From: an uncultured Roseovarius sp.
GTDB lineage: Bacteria; Pseudomonadota; Alphaproteobacteria; Rhodobacterales; Rhodobacteraceae
Assembly: GCF_947489715.1 (NCBI RefSeq)
Contig: NZ_CANLER010000008.1
Location: 62,001-126,000 of the forward strand
Length of the DNA: 64,000 nt
Direction: 5' to 3'
Shown piece after piece: positions 44,898 to 53,271 of this stretch (positions within the stretch are counted from its first letter, which is position 1; the number at the start of each line of letters is the position of its first letter). Position numbers and translations under genes: made by a program. The notes below the pieces were generated by a model. The model did no database searches. It worked only from the letters and a program-made list of their open reading frames with translations, and was not told the DNA's origin.

Positions 44898-44914
44898 ACG
44901 CGACAGGTGGGTCA

Positions 44915-46777
44915 TCACAGGGCCTCCTCGGGGAAAAGGCAGCGCACGGCGCGGGGCGCCGCCCCGGCCAGCGTCACCTCTTGTGTCCGGCAGGCATCCT
45001 GCACCTTGGCGCAGCGCGGGGCGAAAGCACAGCCCGGTGGCAGGTCATCGACCACCGGCGGCAGGCCCGGAATGGCCGCCAGCGCGCGCCGCCCACCGCC
45101 CAGTTCGGGCACGCAGGCGATCAGACGTTTCGTGTAGGGATGCGCCGGAGCCTCGAGCACAGCATCGGTGGGCCCCTCTTCGACAATGCGGCCCGCATAC
45201 ATCACGGCCACGCGGTCGCATAGCTGCGCCACCACGCCGAAATCATGGGTAATGAAGATGATCGCCAGGCCGCGATCGCGCCGCAGATCGTAAAGTAACG
45301 AGAGGATCTGTGCCTGTACCGTGACATCCAGCGCGGTCGTGGGTTCATCGGCGATGATCACGTCGGGTTCATTCGCCAGCGCCATGGCAATGCCGACGCG
45401 CTGGCGCATCCCGCCCGACATTTCATGCGGATAATTGTCAACACGGCTTTCGGCATTGGGGATGCGAACATCCTTGAGCAAGCTGATCGCGCGGGTGCGT
45501 GCCTCGGCGCTGGAAACCTTGTGATGCGACTGGATCGCCTCGGCCAGTTGCCGCCCGACGCGGTAGAGCGGATGCAACGTCGAAAGCGGATCCTGAAAGA
45601 TATAGGCCACCCGGTCCCCGCGTTTCTGCCGCAGCGTTTCGTAACGGGCACCAATCAGGTCGTGTCCCTGAAACCGCACCGCGCCACCGGTGATCACACC
45701 CGGGGGCGAGGCGACAAGGCCCATGACCGACAGCGCGGTGACGGATTTGCCCGAGCCACTTTCGCCGATCACGCCCAGGCATTCCCCGGGTTTGACAGCG
45801 AGCGACACACCACCCACCGCGCGGTAGATGCGCTTGCCGACATGAAACTGGGTCTGAAGGTTCTGAATCGCCAGCAGATCGTCGGTGGCGGCGGGAATGT
45901 CGCCCTGGCGATCCACAAGCGTGGTGGGCAGCGGGCGGCTGAGCGCGCCGGAACGCAGGCGCGGATCAAGCGCGTCGCGCACCCCGTCACCCAGCAGGTT
46001 GATCGACATGACGATCAGGAAGATCATGATCCCCGGCACGACCGAGGTATGCGGGTGCGAAATGAGGGCCGAGCGCGCCTCGCCCAGCATCGAGCCCAGA
46101 TCGGCCTGCGGTGGCTGGCTGCCCAGACCGAGAAAGCTGAGGCCGGCGGTTTCAAGGATCATCCAGCCCACGGTGGTGGACATGGCAATGATGATCACCG
46201 GCAGCACATTGGGCAGAAGTTCCGTGAGGATGATCCGTGTGTGCCCCATGCCCGCCAGCCGCGCGGCATCAATGAATTCGCGGCCAGCAAGGCCCACCGT
46301 TATGCCGCGAATGTTGCGGGCGAAGAACGGCACGTTGACCGCGGCCACGGCGATCAATGCGTTCATCAGGCCGGGGCCCAGGGCTGCGACGATCGCCAGC
46401 GCCAGCAGGATATAGGGAAAGGCCATCAGCATATCGACAACGCGCATGATCACGTTGTCGATGCGCCCGCCGAAATAGCCCGCGACGATGCCGATGGCCG
46501 AGCCGATGGTGGCGGCGATCACCGCGGCGGCGATACCGACCGCAAGCGACAGTCGGGTGCCGTGCAACAGGCGGCTGAGCAGATCGCGTCCCAGATGGTC
46601 GGTGCCCAGCAGATGCCCGTCGCTGAAGGGTTTCTGGAACCGGTCGGCGGTGGCAGTCGTGTCGGGGTTTTGCAGCGGCAGAAGCGGCGTGATCAGGACA
46701 AGGATCAGGATTGCCACCAGCACCACGGCACCCATCGCGGCCAGCCGGTTTCGGAAAAGAAGCCTGAGAAACGTCAT
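44915..46777 (-). CDS. Fused ABC permease-ATPase (DppC-DppD fusion)
   Basis: This 620-aa protein joins two normally separate subunits. Residues 1 to about 280 form a DppC-type permease with six hydrophobic segments and the membrane-coupling loop [12 protein letters not shown]. Residues about 300-620 form a DppD-type ATPase with Walker [11 protein letters not shown], signature [14 protein letters not shown], Walker [14 protein letters not shown] and the C-terminal [10 protein letters not shown] cluster. A linker rich in polar residues joins them. It overlaps the DppB gene by four bases. Confidence 0.93.
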   Translation of the reverse strand: MTFLRLLFRNRLAAMGAVVLVAILILVLITPLLPLQNPDTTATADRFQKPFSDGHLLGTDHLGRDLLSRLLHGTRLSLAVGIAAAVIAATIGSAIGIVAGYFGGRIDNVIMRVVDMLMAFPYILLALAIVAALGPGLMNALIAVAAVNVPFFARNIRGITVGLAGREFIDAARLAGMGHTRIILTELLPNVLPVIIIAMSTTVGWMILETAGLSFLGLGSQPPQADLGSMLGEARSALISHPHTSVVPGIMIFLIVMSINLLGDGVRDALDPRLRSGALSRPLPTTLVDRQGDIPAATDDLLAIQNLQTQFHVGKRIYRAVGGVSLAVKPGECLGVIGESGSGKSVTALSVMGLVASPPGVITGGAVRFQGHDLIGARYETLRQKRGDRVAYIFQDPLSTLHPLYRVGRQLAEAIQSHHKVSSAEARTRAISLLKDVRIPNAESRVDNYPHEMSGGMRQRVGIAMALANEPDVIIADEPTTALDVTVQAQILSLLYDLRRDRGLAIIFITHDFGVVAQLCDRVAVMYAGRIVEEGPTDAVLEAPAHPYTKRLIACVPELGGGRRALAAIPGLPPVVDDLPPGCAFAPRCAKVQDACRTQEVTLAGAAPRAVRCLFPEEAL

Positions 46778-47721
46778 GTCTTGATCCTGGGGTCAAGCAG
46801 GCTTTGCGCGACATCGACGGCGATGTTGAAGAGCACGTAGCAGGCCGCGACGAACACGACGCCGCCCTGCACCAGCAGCAGATCGCGCTTGAGGATCGCA
46901 TCCACCAGCATCCGGCCGACGCCGGGCCATTGGAACACGATCTCGATATAAACCGCGCCCGACAGGACAAACCCGGCCTGAATACCAAGGATCGGGATGA
47001 TCGAAACCATGGCGGCGCGTAGCCCGTGGCCCATGATCACCCGGCGTTCGGGCACGCCCTTGGCGCGGGCGGTGCGGATGTAATCCTGCCGTAACACTTC
47101 AAGCATCGCCGACCGTGAGAGCCGCGCAATGACGCCGGTGGCCACGGCAGCGAGCGCCAGCGCCGGCATGATCAGGTGGTTGATCAGGTCCGGCAGATCG
47201 CCACCGCCATAGATCGCGAACATGCCCGACACCGGCAGCCAGCGCAGGTTCACTGCGAAGGCAAGGATCATCATCATGCCCAGAAAGAAAGACGGGACCG
47301 AAATGCCGATCAGCACGATGAAGGTGATCGCCTTGTCGGCAAGACCATATTGACGGGCCGCCGAGATCACACCGGCCAACACCCCGAGGATCGAGCAAAG
47401 AACAAAGGCCGTGCCCGCCAGAATGAGCGTGGCGTTGAAGCGTTCCAGCACCTCGTCGATGACCGGCCGGTTGAGCGAATAGGAGCGCCCGAAATCCCCG
47501 GTCAACATATTGGAAAGCCATATGAAATACCGCTGCACCATCGGTTTGTCGAGGCCCAGGTCGCGGTTGAGTTTCTCGACATTCTCAGGCGTCGCGTAGG
47601 AGCCGAGGATAGCCGTGGCCGGGTCGCCCGGGATCAGCGACATGATCAGGAAGACGATGATCGTGATCCCCAGCAGCACCGGGATGGCCGATATCAGTCG
47701 CTTCAGGATGTATCCGCCCAT
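46774..47721 (-). CDS. Oligopeptide ABC transporter permease, DppB type
   Basis: The 315-aa protein has six hydrophobic segments, the family start GYILKRLISAIPVLLGITIIV, and the coupling-loop motif ARAKGVPERRVI. It forms the permease dimer with the fused DppC-like half. It is encoded between the binding protein and the fused permease-ATPase, on the same strand. Confidence 0.94.
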   Translation of the reverse strand: MGGYILKRLISAIPVLLGITIIVFLIMSLIPGDPATAILGSYATPENVEKLNRDLGLDKPMVQRYFIWLSNMLTGDFGRSYSLNRPVIDEVLERFNATLILAGTAFVLCSILGVLAGVISAARQYGLADKAITFIVLIGISVPSFFLGMMMILAFAVNLRWLPVSGMFAIYGGGDLPDLINHLIMPALALAAVATGVIARLSRSAMLEVLRQDYIRTARAKGVPERRVIMGHGLRAAMVSIIPILGIQAGFVLSGAVYIEIVFQWPGVGRMLVDAILKRDLLLVQGGVVFVAACYVLFNIAVDVAQSLLDPRIKT

Positions 47722-47779
47722 CGTGCCCTCTTTGGGTTCGCTTCGGGCTGCTTTTGTGACCAGCCCGAAGCGTCTTGTG

Positions 47780-49360
47780 TTAGTTTTTCACGACGCCTTG
47801 CAGATGCAACAGGAATGACGGTTCAAGTCCGAAATTCTCGACCCGGTCATTTGTCACCGCGTTTTGTTTCCAGTTGGCGACAAAGACCCAGGGCGCGTCT
47901 TCCTGCACGATGGATTGCATCTCGCGGTAGAGCCTCGCCCGCTCTTCCTGATCGGTGGCGGTGCGTGCGGCCTCGAGCAGCTCATCGACCTTGTCGTTGG
48001 CATAGTAGCCTGAGTTGAAGCCACCCTGATCGGGCCAGGCCTGTGAGCGCAGCGCCAGGTAGGGCAATGTGTCGGGGTCGTTGGTCATCCAGGCCATCTC
48101 GGCCATGTCGGCCTTGCCTTCAAGCCCGGGGTTCACCTCTCCCAGGAAGGTATTCCATTCATAGGTTTCGATCTTGACGTCAAAGCCGACGGCTTCGAGA
48201 TCGGCCTGAATGGCAGTGCCCATCGGGACCGGATCGAGCATGCCCGAGCCACCTTCGGTCACGAAGAAAGTCAGCTCTGCGCCCTCTGCCCCGGCCTCGG
48301 CGATCAGCGCCTTGGCTTTTTCGGGATCATAGGGATAGGGATCGAGCGCGTCGTTATAGGCCCAGGCGAAAGCGGGTGGCGTGGGGCCTGCCGCAACGGT
48401 GGCCGTGCCTTCGAGCACGTCGTTCACGATCGCCTCTTTGTTGATCGCGTAATTGGCCGCCTGGCGCAGCGACTTGTCGGCAAAGGGGCCTTCCTTGGCA
48501 TTGAGGATCAGGAACCAGACATGCGGCCCGGCCTGTTCGGCAATGGTAAACCCGCCACCTTCGAACTGACCCAGGGAGGTGGGTGGCACTTCGACCATCA
48601 TGTCGATGCCACCGGCCAGCATCTCGGCCACGCGGGTGTTGGCATCGGTGATCGGGCGGAACACGACCGCCTCGGTACCCGCCGCATCGCCCCAGTAGCC
48701 ATCATTGCGCTCAACGACGACCGCCTCGTTCGAGCGCCATTCGGCGAATTTGAACGGGCCGGTGCCGACGGGGTTACGACCGAACTCCTTGCCATGCGCC
48801 TCGACCGCGGCGGGAGAGACGATCAGACCCGTAGGATAGGCAAGGTTCGACAGGAAAGGGGCGTAGGGGGCGTTCAGGGTGAATTTCACCGTCATGTCAT
48901 CGACAACCTCGGTTGACTGCACGGCCCCGAAGAAGAATGACAGTGGGAACGGGCCGGTGTCATGAAAGGGGTGATTCTCATCCAGCATCCGGTCGAAATT
49001 GAATTTCACCGCCTCGGCATTGAATGGCGTGCCATCGTGGAAGCTGACCCCGTCGCGCAGGGTAAAGGTATATTCGGTGCCATCATCGCTGATCGACCAA
49101 TCGGTGGCCAATGACGGTTCAACCTCGAGTGTGCCGGATTTGTAACGGGTCAACCCTTCGTAAACATTCACAAGAATGCGAAAATCATTCACCGCGGTCA
49201 CCGCCGCCGGATCAAGCGATTTCGGCTCGGCGATCTGGCCGACGATCAGCACGCCGGGCGGGGTTTGCGCGGTTGCGGGGGCTGTCAGGGATCCGGTGGC
49301 CAGCACCGCGCCCACGGCGGCGGCCATCAAACCCCGACGGGTCCAGGTTGTGAGTTTCAT
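47780..49360 (-). CDS. Peptide/substrate-binding protein, DppA type (SBP_bac_5)
   Basis: The 526-aa protein has a signal peptide (about residues 1-32, ending TAPATAQ) and the SBP family 5 layout, including EPKSLDPAAVTAVNDF and YEGLTRYKSGTLEVEPSLA near the N-terminus. It captures the substrate in the periplasm and delivers it to the ABC permease. The ATG at 49360 follows AGGGAGAA. The ligand is unknown; the neighbouring amidohydrolase suggests an acylated or carbamoylated amino acid or a peptide. Confidence 0.93.
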   Translation of the reverse strand: MKLTTWTRRGLMAAAVGAVLATGSLTAPATAQTPPGVLIVGQIAEPKSLDPAAVTAVNDFRILVNVYEGLTRYKSGTLEVEPSLATDWSISDDGTEYTFTLRDGVSFHDGTPFNAEAVKFNFDRMLDENHPFHDTGPFPLSFFFGAVQSTEVVDDMTVKFTLNAPYAPFLSNLAYPTGLIVSPAAVEAHGKEFGRNPVGTGPFKFAEWRSNEAVVVERNDGYWGDAAGTEAVVFRPITDANTRVAEMLAGGIDMMVEVPPTSLGQFEGGGFTIAEQAGPHVWFLILNAKEGPFADKSLRQAANYAINKEAIVNDVLEGTATVAAGPTPPAFAWAYNDALDPYPYDPEKAKALIAEAGAEGAELTFFVTEGGSGMLDPVPMGTAIQADLEAVGFDVKIETYEWNTFLGEVNPGLEGKADMAEMAWMTNDPDTLPYLALRSQAWPDQGGFNSGYYANDKVDELLEAARTATDQEERARLYREMQSIVQEDAPWVFVANWKQNAVTNDRVENFGLEPSFLLHLQGVVKN

Positions 49361-49390
49361 TGGTTTTCTCCCTGTTGTAATGGCATTGTA

Positions 49391-49404
49391 TTTATCATGA
49401 TAAA
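49391..49404. promoter_or_regulatory. Palindromic operator, site 1
   Basis: The perfect palindrome TTTATCATGATAAA lies in the divergent promoter, 31 bp upstream of the binding-protein ATG. A second near-identical site is 27 bp away. The core ATCATGAT is typical of GntR/FCD operators. Confidence 0.65.
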
Positions 49405-49417
49405 TTGCAATCGTCAA

Positions 49418-49431
49418 TTAATCATGATAAA
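49418..49431. promoter_or_regulatory. Palindromic operator, site 2
   Basis: TTAATCATGATAAA matches site 1 at 13 of 14 bases and is 28 bp upstream of the DUF1028 ATG. Together the two sites cover the promoters in both directions, fitting control by the GntR protein at 43137-43901. Confidence 0.65.
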
Positions 49432-49458
49432 TAGAAAATGTTCAGTATAAGGTGAGGC

Positions 49459-50124
49459 ATGACCTTTTCGATTCTTGCGCATGATCCTGAAACCGGTGCC
49501 ATCGGTGGCGCCGCTGCAACCGGTAGCCTTTGCGTCGGCGGCTGGGTGCTGAGAGGCGACCTTTCTGCCGGGATGTCGGCCAGTCAGGGCGCCGCGCCAT
49601 CGACCCTGTGGGGCGACGATGTTCTGACGATGATGCAGCAGGGCGCGGATGCAAAATCCGCCATCGACAACGTCACGCTGCCGGATCGCGGGCGCGCCCA
49701 TCGCCAGCTTTCGGCGCTGGACAGACATGGCGGGGTGGCGGCGTTCACCGGCGATGCCAATCAACCGGAAAAAGGCAGCGTCGCGTTTACGGGCGGAATT
49801 GCAGCGGGAAATATGCTGGCGCGGGCCAGCGTGCTGGAGGCCCTGGCCGAAGGGTTCGAGAGTGCCGACATGGCGTTCGATCTGAGATTGCTGGCGGCAT
49901 TGCGGGCGGCGGAAAAGGCCGGGGGCGATTATCGCGGGCTTCTTTCGGCGGCGCTGCTGGTTCTGCATCCTGACAGACCACCCCTGACGCTGCGGGTCGA
50001 TTATCATCCGGACGACCCCATTGGCGCGCTTGACCAATTGCACCAAAGGGCCACGGGCGGAGACTATGCGGCCTGGACCGAACAGGTGCCGACGCTGAAC
50101 GATCCGGAGCGAAAGCTTGACTGA
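49459..50124 (+). CDS. DUF1028 family Ntn-hydrolase-like protein
   Basis: The 221-aa protein begins MTFSILAHDPETGAIGGAAATGS and carries the family motif GMSASQGAAPSTLWGDDVL. DUF1028 proteins have an Ntn-hydrolase-like fold but no settled substrate. It overlaps the following amidohydrolase gene by eight bases, and is divergent from the peptide transporter with shared operators. A role in processing the imported substrate is likely from context only. Confidence 0.9.
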   Translation: MTFSILAHDPETGAIGGAAATGSLCVGGWVLRGDLSAGMSASQGAAPSTLWGDDVLTMMQQGADAKSAIDNVTLPDRGRAHRQLSALDRHGGVAAFTGDANQPEKGSVAFTGGIAAGNMLARASVLEALAEGFESADMAFDLRLLAALRAAEKAGGDYRGLLSAALLVLHPDRPPLTLRVDYHPDDPIGALDQLHQRATGGDYAAWTEQVPTLNDPERKLD

Positions 50125-51334
50125 TTGGGGCACGAGGGCGGCGGTCTTGCTGGAGGAGCTGTCACGCTGTTCCGAGCCCGGCCTGGGTGTCACCCGCCTG
50201 CCCTTCACGCCAGAACACCGCGCGGCGATTGACCTGCTGAGCGAACGGATGGAACAGGCCGGGCTGGAGGTTGCGCTGGACGCTGCCGGAACCCTGATTG
50301 GCCGCAAGGAGGGCCCTGCCGGTGCGGGGACGTTCCTGATGGGATCCCATCAGGATTCGGTGCGTGAAGGCGGGGCCTATGACGGGATCATGGGGGTGGT
50401 ATTACCCCTTATCGCACTGGAAAAACTGAAGGCCGGTGGGACGGAGTTGCCGTTTTCGGTAGAGATCCTTGCCTTCGCCGATGAAGAAGGGGTGCGTTTT
50501 CCGACCGCCCTGATCGGCTCACGCGCCCTGGCAGGATCTTTCGATCCGGCGGTTCTGGAAATGACCGACCGGGACGGGATTTCCCTGCGTGATGCGTTGA
50601 GCGGTTTTGGCCTGACCCCGGATGGCATCGGCCAGCTGGCTCGTGGGCCGGGCGATGTAATCGGCTTTCTGGAGACGCATATCGAACAAGGTCCGGTGCT
50701 GGAACGCGAAGACGAGGCTGTCGGCATCGTCACGGCGATTTGCGGCATCGAACGTCACCAGATTTCGGTAATTGGTGAAACCGGCCATGCCGGGACATTG
50801 CCAATGGAGGGCCGTCGTGATGCGCTTGTGGGCGCTGCTGCCCTTGTGACCGAGGTCAACCGGATGGCCAGGGCCACGCCTGATCTTCGGGCCACGGTCG
50901 GAGCGCTGACGGTGGAACCGAATGTTGTCAACGCGGTGCCGCGCGCCGTTCGCCTGACGGCCGAGTTCCGATCCCCCGATGATGAAACACGCAGCCTGGC
51001 CGGGGAAAACCTGCATCGGTTCGCACATGCGCTTGCGCAGGAAAGCCGGCTGCAGATCACATGCACCAGAACCTACCAGCAAAAAGCCCAACCTTGCGCC
51101 GCAGAGCTGTCGGAATGCTTGAAAGACGCGTCGCGGCACGCCCGGACGCGGGCGCTTTCGCTGCCTTCGGGCGCGACGCATGATGCCTCGGCCATGGCGG
51201 ATCTCTGCCCCGTTGCCATGCTTTTTGTCCGTTGCCGCAACGGGGTCAGTCATACGCCCGAGGAGTTTGCCTCGGCCAGCGATATGGGCGTCGCCATTGA
51301 CGTACTGGCACATTTCCTGAAGTCGGTTCGTTAG
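50117..51334 (+). CDS. M20/M28-type Zn-dependent amidohydrolase (carbamoylase-like)
   Basis: The 405-aa enzyme shows the metal motifs GSHQDSVREGGAYDG (H78, D80, D89), ADEEGVRF (E123, E124) and THIEQGPVLE of the allantoate amidohydrolase / N-carbamoyl-L-amino acid hydrolase / ureidopropionase group. Which substrate it uses cannot be decided. It starts with TTG, preceded by GGAGCGAAA, and overlaps the DUF1028 gene by eight bases, so the two are coupled. The transporter probably imports the substrate. Confidence 0.92.
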   Translation: MTDWGTRAAVLLEELSRCSEPGLGVTRLPFTPEHRAAIDLLSERMEQAGLEVALDAAGTLIGRKEGPAGAGTFLMGSHQDSVREGGAYDGIMGVVLPLIALEKLKAGGTELPFSVEILAFADEEGVRFPTALIGSRALAGSFDPAVLEMTDRDGISLRDALSGFGLTPDGIGQLARGPGDVIGFLETHIEQGPVLEREDEAVGIVTAICGIERHQISVIGETGHAGTLPMEGRRDALVGAAALVTEVNRMARATPDLRATVGALTVEPNVVNAVPRAVRLTAEFRSPDDETRSLAGENLHRFAHALAQESRLQITCTRTYQQKAQPCAAELSECLKDASRHARTRALSLPSGATHDASAMADLCPVAMLFVRCRNGVSHTPEEFASASDMGVAIDVLAHFLKSVR

Positions 51335-51432
51335 AGCGTTTCCAGTGTTCGTTGAAACAAGCATCATCGCTTTTCGCGTTCGAGCGCCGCGAGAGGCAGC
51401 GAACAAGCGATTCAATGTGAACTGGAAACGCT
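51334..51432. repeat. Long imperfect hairpin element (MITE- or REP-like)
   Basis: AGCGTTTCCAGT (51334-51345) and ACTGGAAACGCT (51421-51432) are 12-bp perfect terminal inverted repeats 75 bp apart. The match continues, imperfectly, through TTGAA/TTCAA and an inner ATCGCTT/AAGCGAT pair, so that the whole 99 bp folds into a long hairpin. It sits between convergent genes just after the amidohydrolase stop. Confidence 0.75.
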
Positions 51433-51592
51433 TTAGAATTTGGCCCTGCGTTGCGCGGACGCAAAACCTGCCCCATGCCCGGCCCGCACATATCGAAATA
51501 AGCCTGGCAGGAGTGATGTGCTTCGGGCAACTGACTGGTTGTTTTGTGTCGCCTGACGGCCTTCAAGCGCGCCTGCTTGTCCCGGCCTGTCC

Positions 51593-52381
51593 CTAAGGTG
51601 CCCGCAGCCAATCGTCGGTTCCCGCGCGCATTTCTGGACGGAAATAGGCAATGATCCGGCCTTCTGGCGGGGCCGTGGCGCTCTCTGGCCAAGGGGCAAC
51701 ACCGTGAAGCGTGTGGCGATGCACCAGATATGCCTCACCGGGTTTCGCAGGCACGGCAATGCGCGCGCAGGTTTCAAATACCTCGCGCCGGGCCGCCTGA
51801 TAGATCTCGGTCAGGTCGATATCCGCCCAATCGGCCTGGTCGAGGTGACCCAGCGCCCCTTCAAATGCCGCGCGCATGATCCGGTGGCTGCCTTCCCACA
51901 CCACAAGCGGACTGGCATCTGCGCTGCAATCCGTCAGAGGCAGGCCGAGAATATAGGCGTGGCGTTCTTTCAGCATGCGGCGGCGGGCATCGCCCACGGC
52001 CAGCAACCCGTCCACATGGGCCGCGTCACGGTTCAGGCGGTATCGAAACGCGCCCTCCCCTTCGCCAGCGCGGGCGCGCGGATAGCCAGGATAGATGACC
52101 GAGACCTGCGCCCGGTGCAGCGGCAAGACACCATAAAGCGCGCAGGCCGCTTCATAGGCGGTGCCCGATAATGGCGCGGCACCCGGGATTGTCCCTTTGG
52201 TATCGTTGGGCAGCGTGTCGACCCCCACAAACCATGTCCCCTGGCATTGCAGCCACTGGCGTTGCTCTTCCGGGTCCTGAATGCGTTCAACTGCCAGTGC
52301 TGCCGCCACCCGCACCCAGTCAAGCGTGGTGGTGTCGGTGGGAAAACTGGCCCAGCCCTTTTCCAGCAACGCCGCTACCAT
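51593..52381 (-). CDS. Phytanoyl-CoA dioxygenase-like Fe(II)/2-oxoglutarate protein
   Basis: The 262-aa protein has a HVD motif in RDAAHVDGLLAVGD and a second histidine in HRHTLHGVAPW, followed by an arginine in EGRIIAYFRPE. These would be the two-histidine-one-carboxylate iron site and the 2-oxoglutarate anchor of the phytanoyl-CoA dioxygenase family. The substrate is unknown. Its start overlaps the end of the TauE/SafE gene by seven bases, so the two are coupled. Confidence 0.75.
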   Translation of the reverse strand: MVAALLEKGWASFPTDTTTLDWVRVAAALAVERIQDPEEQRQWLQCQGTWFVGVDTLPNDTKGTIPGAAPLSGTAYEAACALYGVLPLHRAQVSVIYPGYPRARAGEGEGAFRYRLNRDAAHVDGLLAVGDARRRMLKERHAYILGLPLTDCSADASPLVVWEGSHRIMRAAFEGALGHLDQADWADIDLTEIYQAARREVFETCARIAVPAKPGEAYLVHRHTLHGVAPWPESATAPPEGRIIAYFRPEMRAGTDDWLRAP

Positions 52382-53199
52382 CCCAGCGCCTTTCGCAGCA
52401 TATTCAGCGCCACCAGTGTCAGAAACACGGCGAAGACACGTTTGAGCGGTTTGGGATCCATCGCATGGGCCAGCTTCACGCCCAGGGGGGCCGTGATCAA
52501 TGTCATGGCGATGACGGTGAAAAAGGCCGGAAGGTTGACCGCGCCCACGGTCAGGGGCGGTCGGTGTTCCGCGGCGATTGTCAGCAAGAGAAAGCCCAGA
52601 ACGGAAGGCGCCGCGATGGTCACGCCAAAGCCCGCCGCCGTTGCCACCGCGCGGTGAATGGCCGTGTTGTAAAGGCTCATGAGCGGTACGCCGAAGCTGC
52701 CGCCGCCAATGCCCATAAGCACGGAAAGAAATCCCAGCACAGGGGAAAAGGTGGCTCGGGTGACGCCTGTCGGCATTTCGGCGCCCAGCCGCCAGTCAGA
52801 TCGGCCCAACCCCATGTAAAGTCCGATGGCGACGCCCAGCACGCCAAAAACACCTTGCAGAAAGACCGAACTGAGGTTCGAGGCCACGGTAACCCCGATC
52901 ACGGCCCCCACGGCAATGCCCGGCGCCCAGGTTTTCAGGATGTCCCAGTCCACCGCACCCTTCTTGTTATGGCTCAGAACGGACCTGATGGACGTCACGA
53001 TGATTGTTGCCAGGGAGGTGGCAAGACAGATCTGCATCAATTGCGGACCGCCATAGCCAAGCGTCTGAAACGCATAGAAAAAAGCAGGCACCAGAACGAT
53101 ACCCCCACCCACGCCCAAGAGCCCGGCCAATACGCCGGCAAAGGCCCCGATGACCAGCAACAGCGCCAGCATGGCGAACAGGAGTGATGGGTCAGACAT
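52375..53199 (-). CDS. TauE/SafE-family membrane exporter/permease
   Basis: The 274-aa protein has about eight hydrophobic segments. It shows the duplicated TauE/SafE motif: GLLGVGGGIVLVPAFFYAF near the N-terminus and LMGIGGGSFGVPLM in the second half. Members export sulfite, sulfonates or organic anions. I prefer the ATG at 53199 over 53232, though neither has a strong ribosome-binding site. Coupled to the dioxygenase gene downstream. Confidence 0.88.
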   Translation of the reverse strand: MSDPSLLFAMLALLLVIGAFAGVLAGLLGVGGGIVLVPAFFYAFQTLGYGGPQLMQICLATSLATIIVTSIRSVLSHNKKGAVDWDILKTWAPGIAVGAVIGVTVASNLSSVFLQGVFGVLGVAIGLYMGLGRSDWRLGAEMPTGVTRATFSPVLGFLSVLMGIGGGSFGVPLMSLYNTAIHRAVATAAGFGVTIAAPSVLGFLLLTIAAEHRPPLTVGAVNLPAFFTVIAMTLITAPLGVKLAHAMDPKPLKRVFAVFLTLVALNMLRKALGW

Positions 53200-53271
53200 G
53201 GTGGCGGGTCCCCGAAGCGATCTGATCGCCACATAGAGCGGATTTGCGATCGGTCGACAAATGGTTTTTCC

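Noticed and set aside
45425..46840. A 471-codon plus-strand frame opposite the fused ABC gene
   Set aside because: It is a shadow of the permease-ATPase coding strand, rich in His, Arg, Asp and Gln with no domain.
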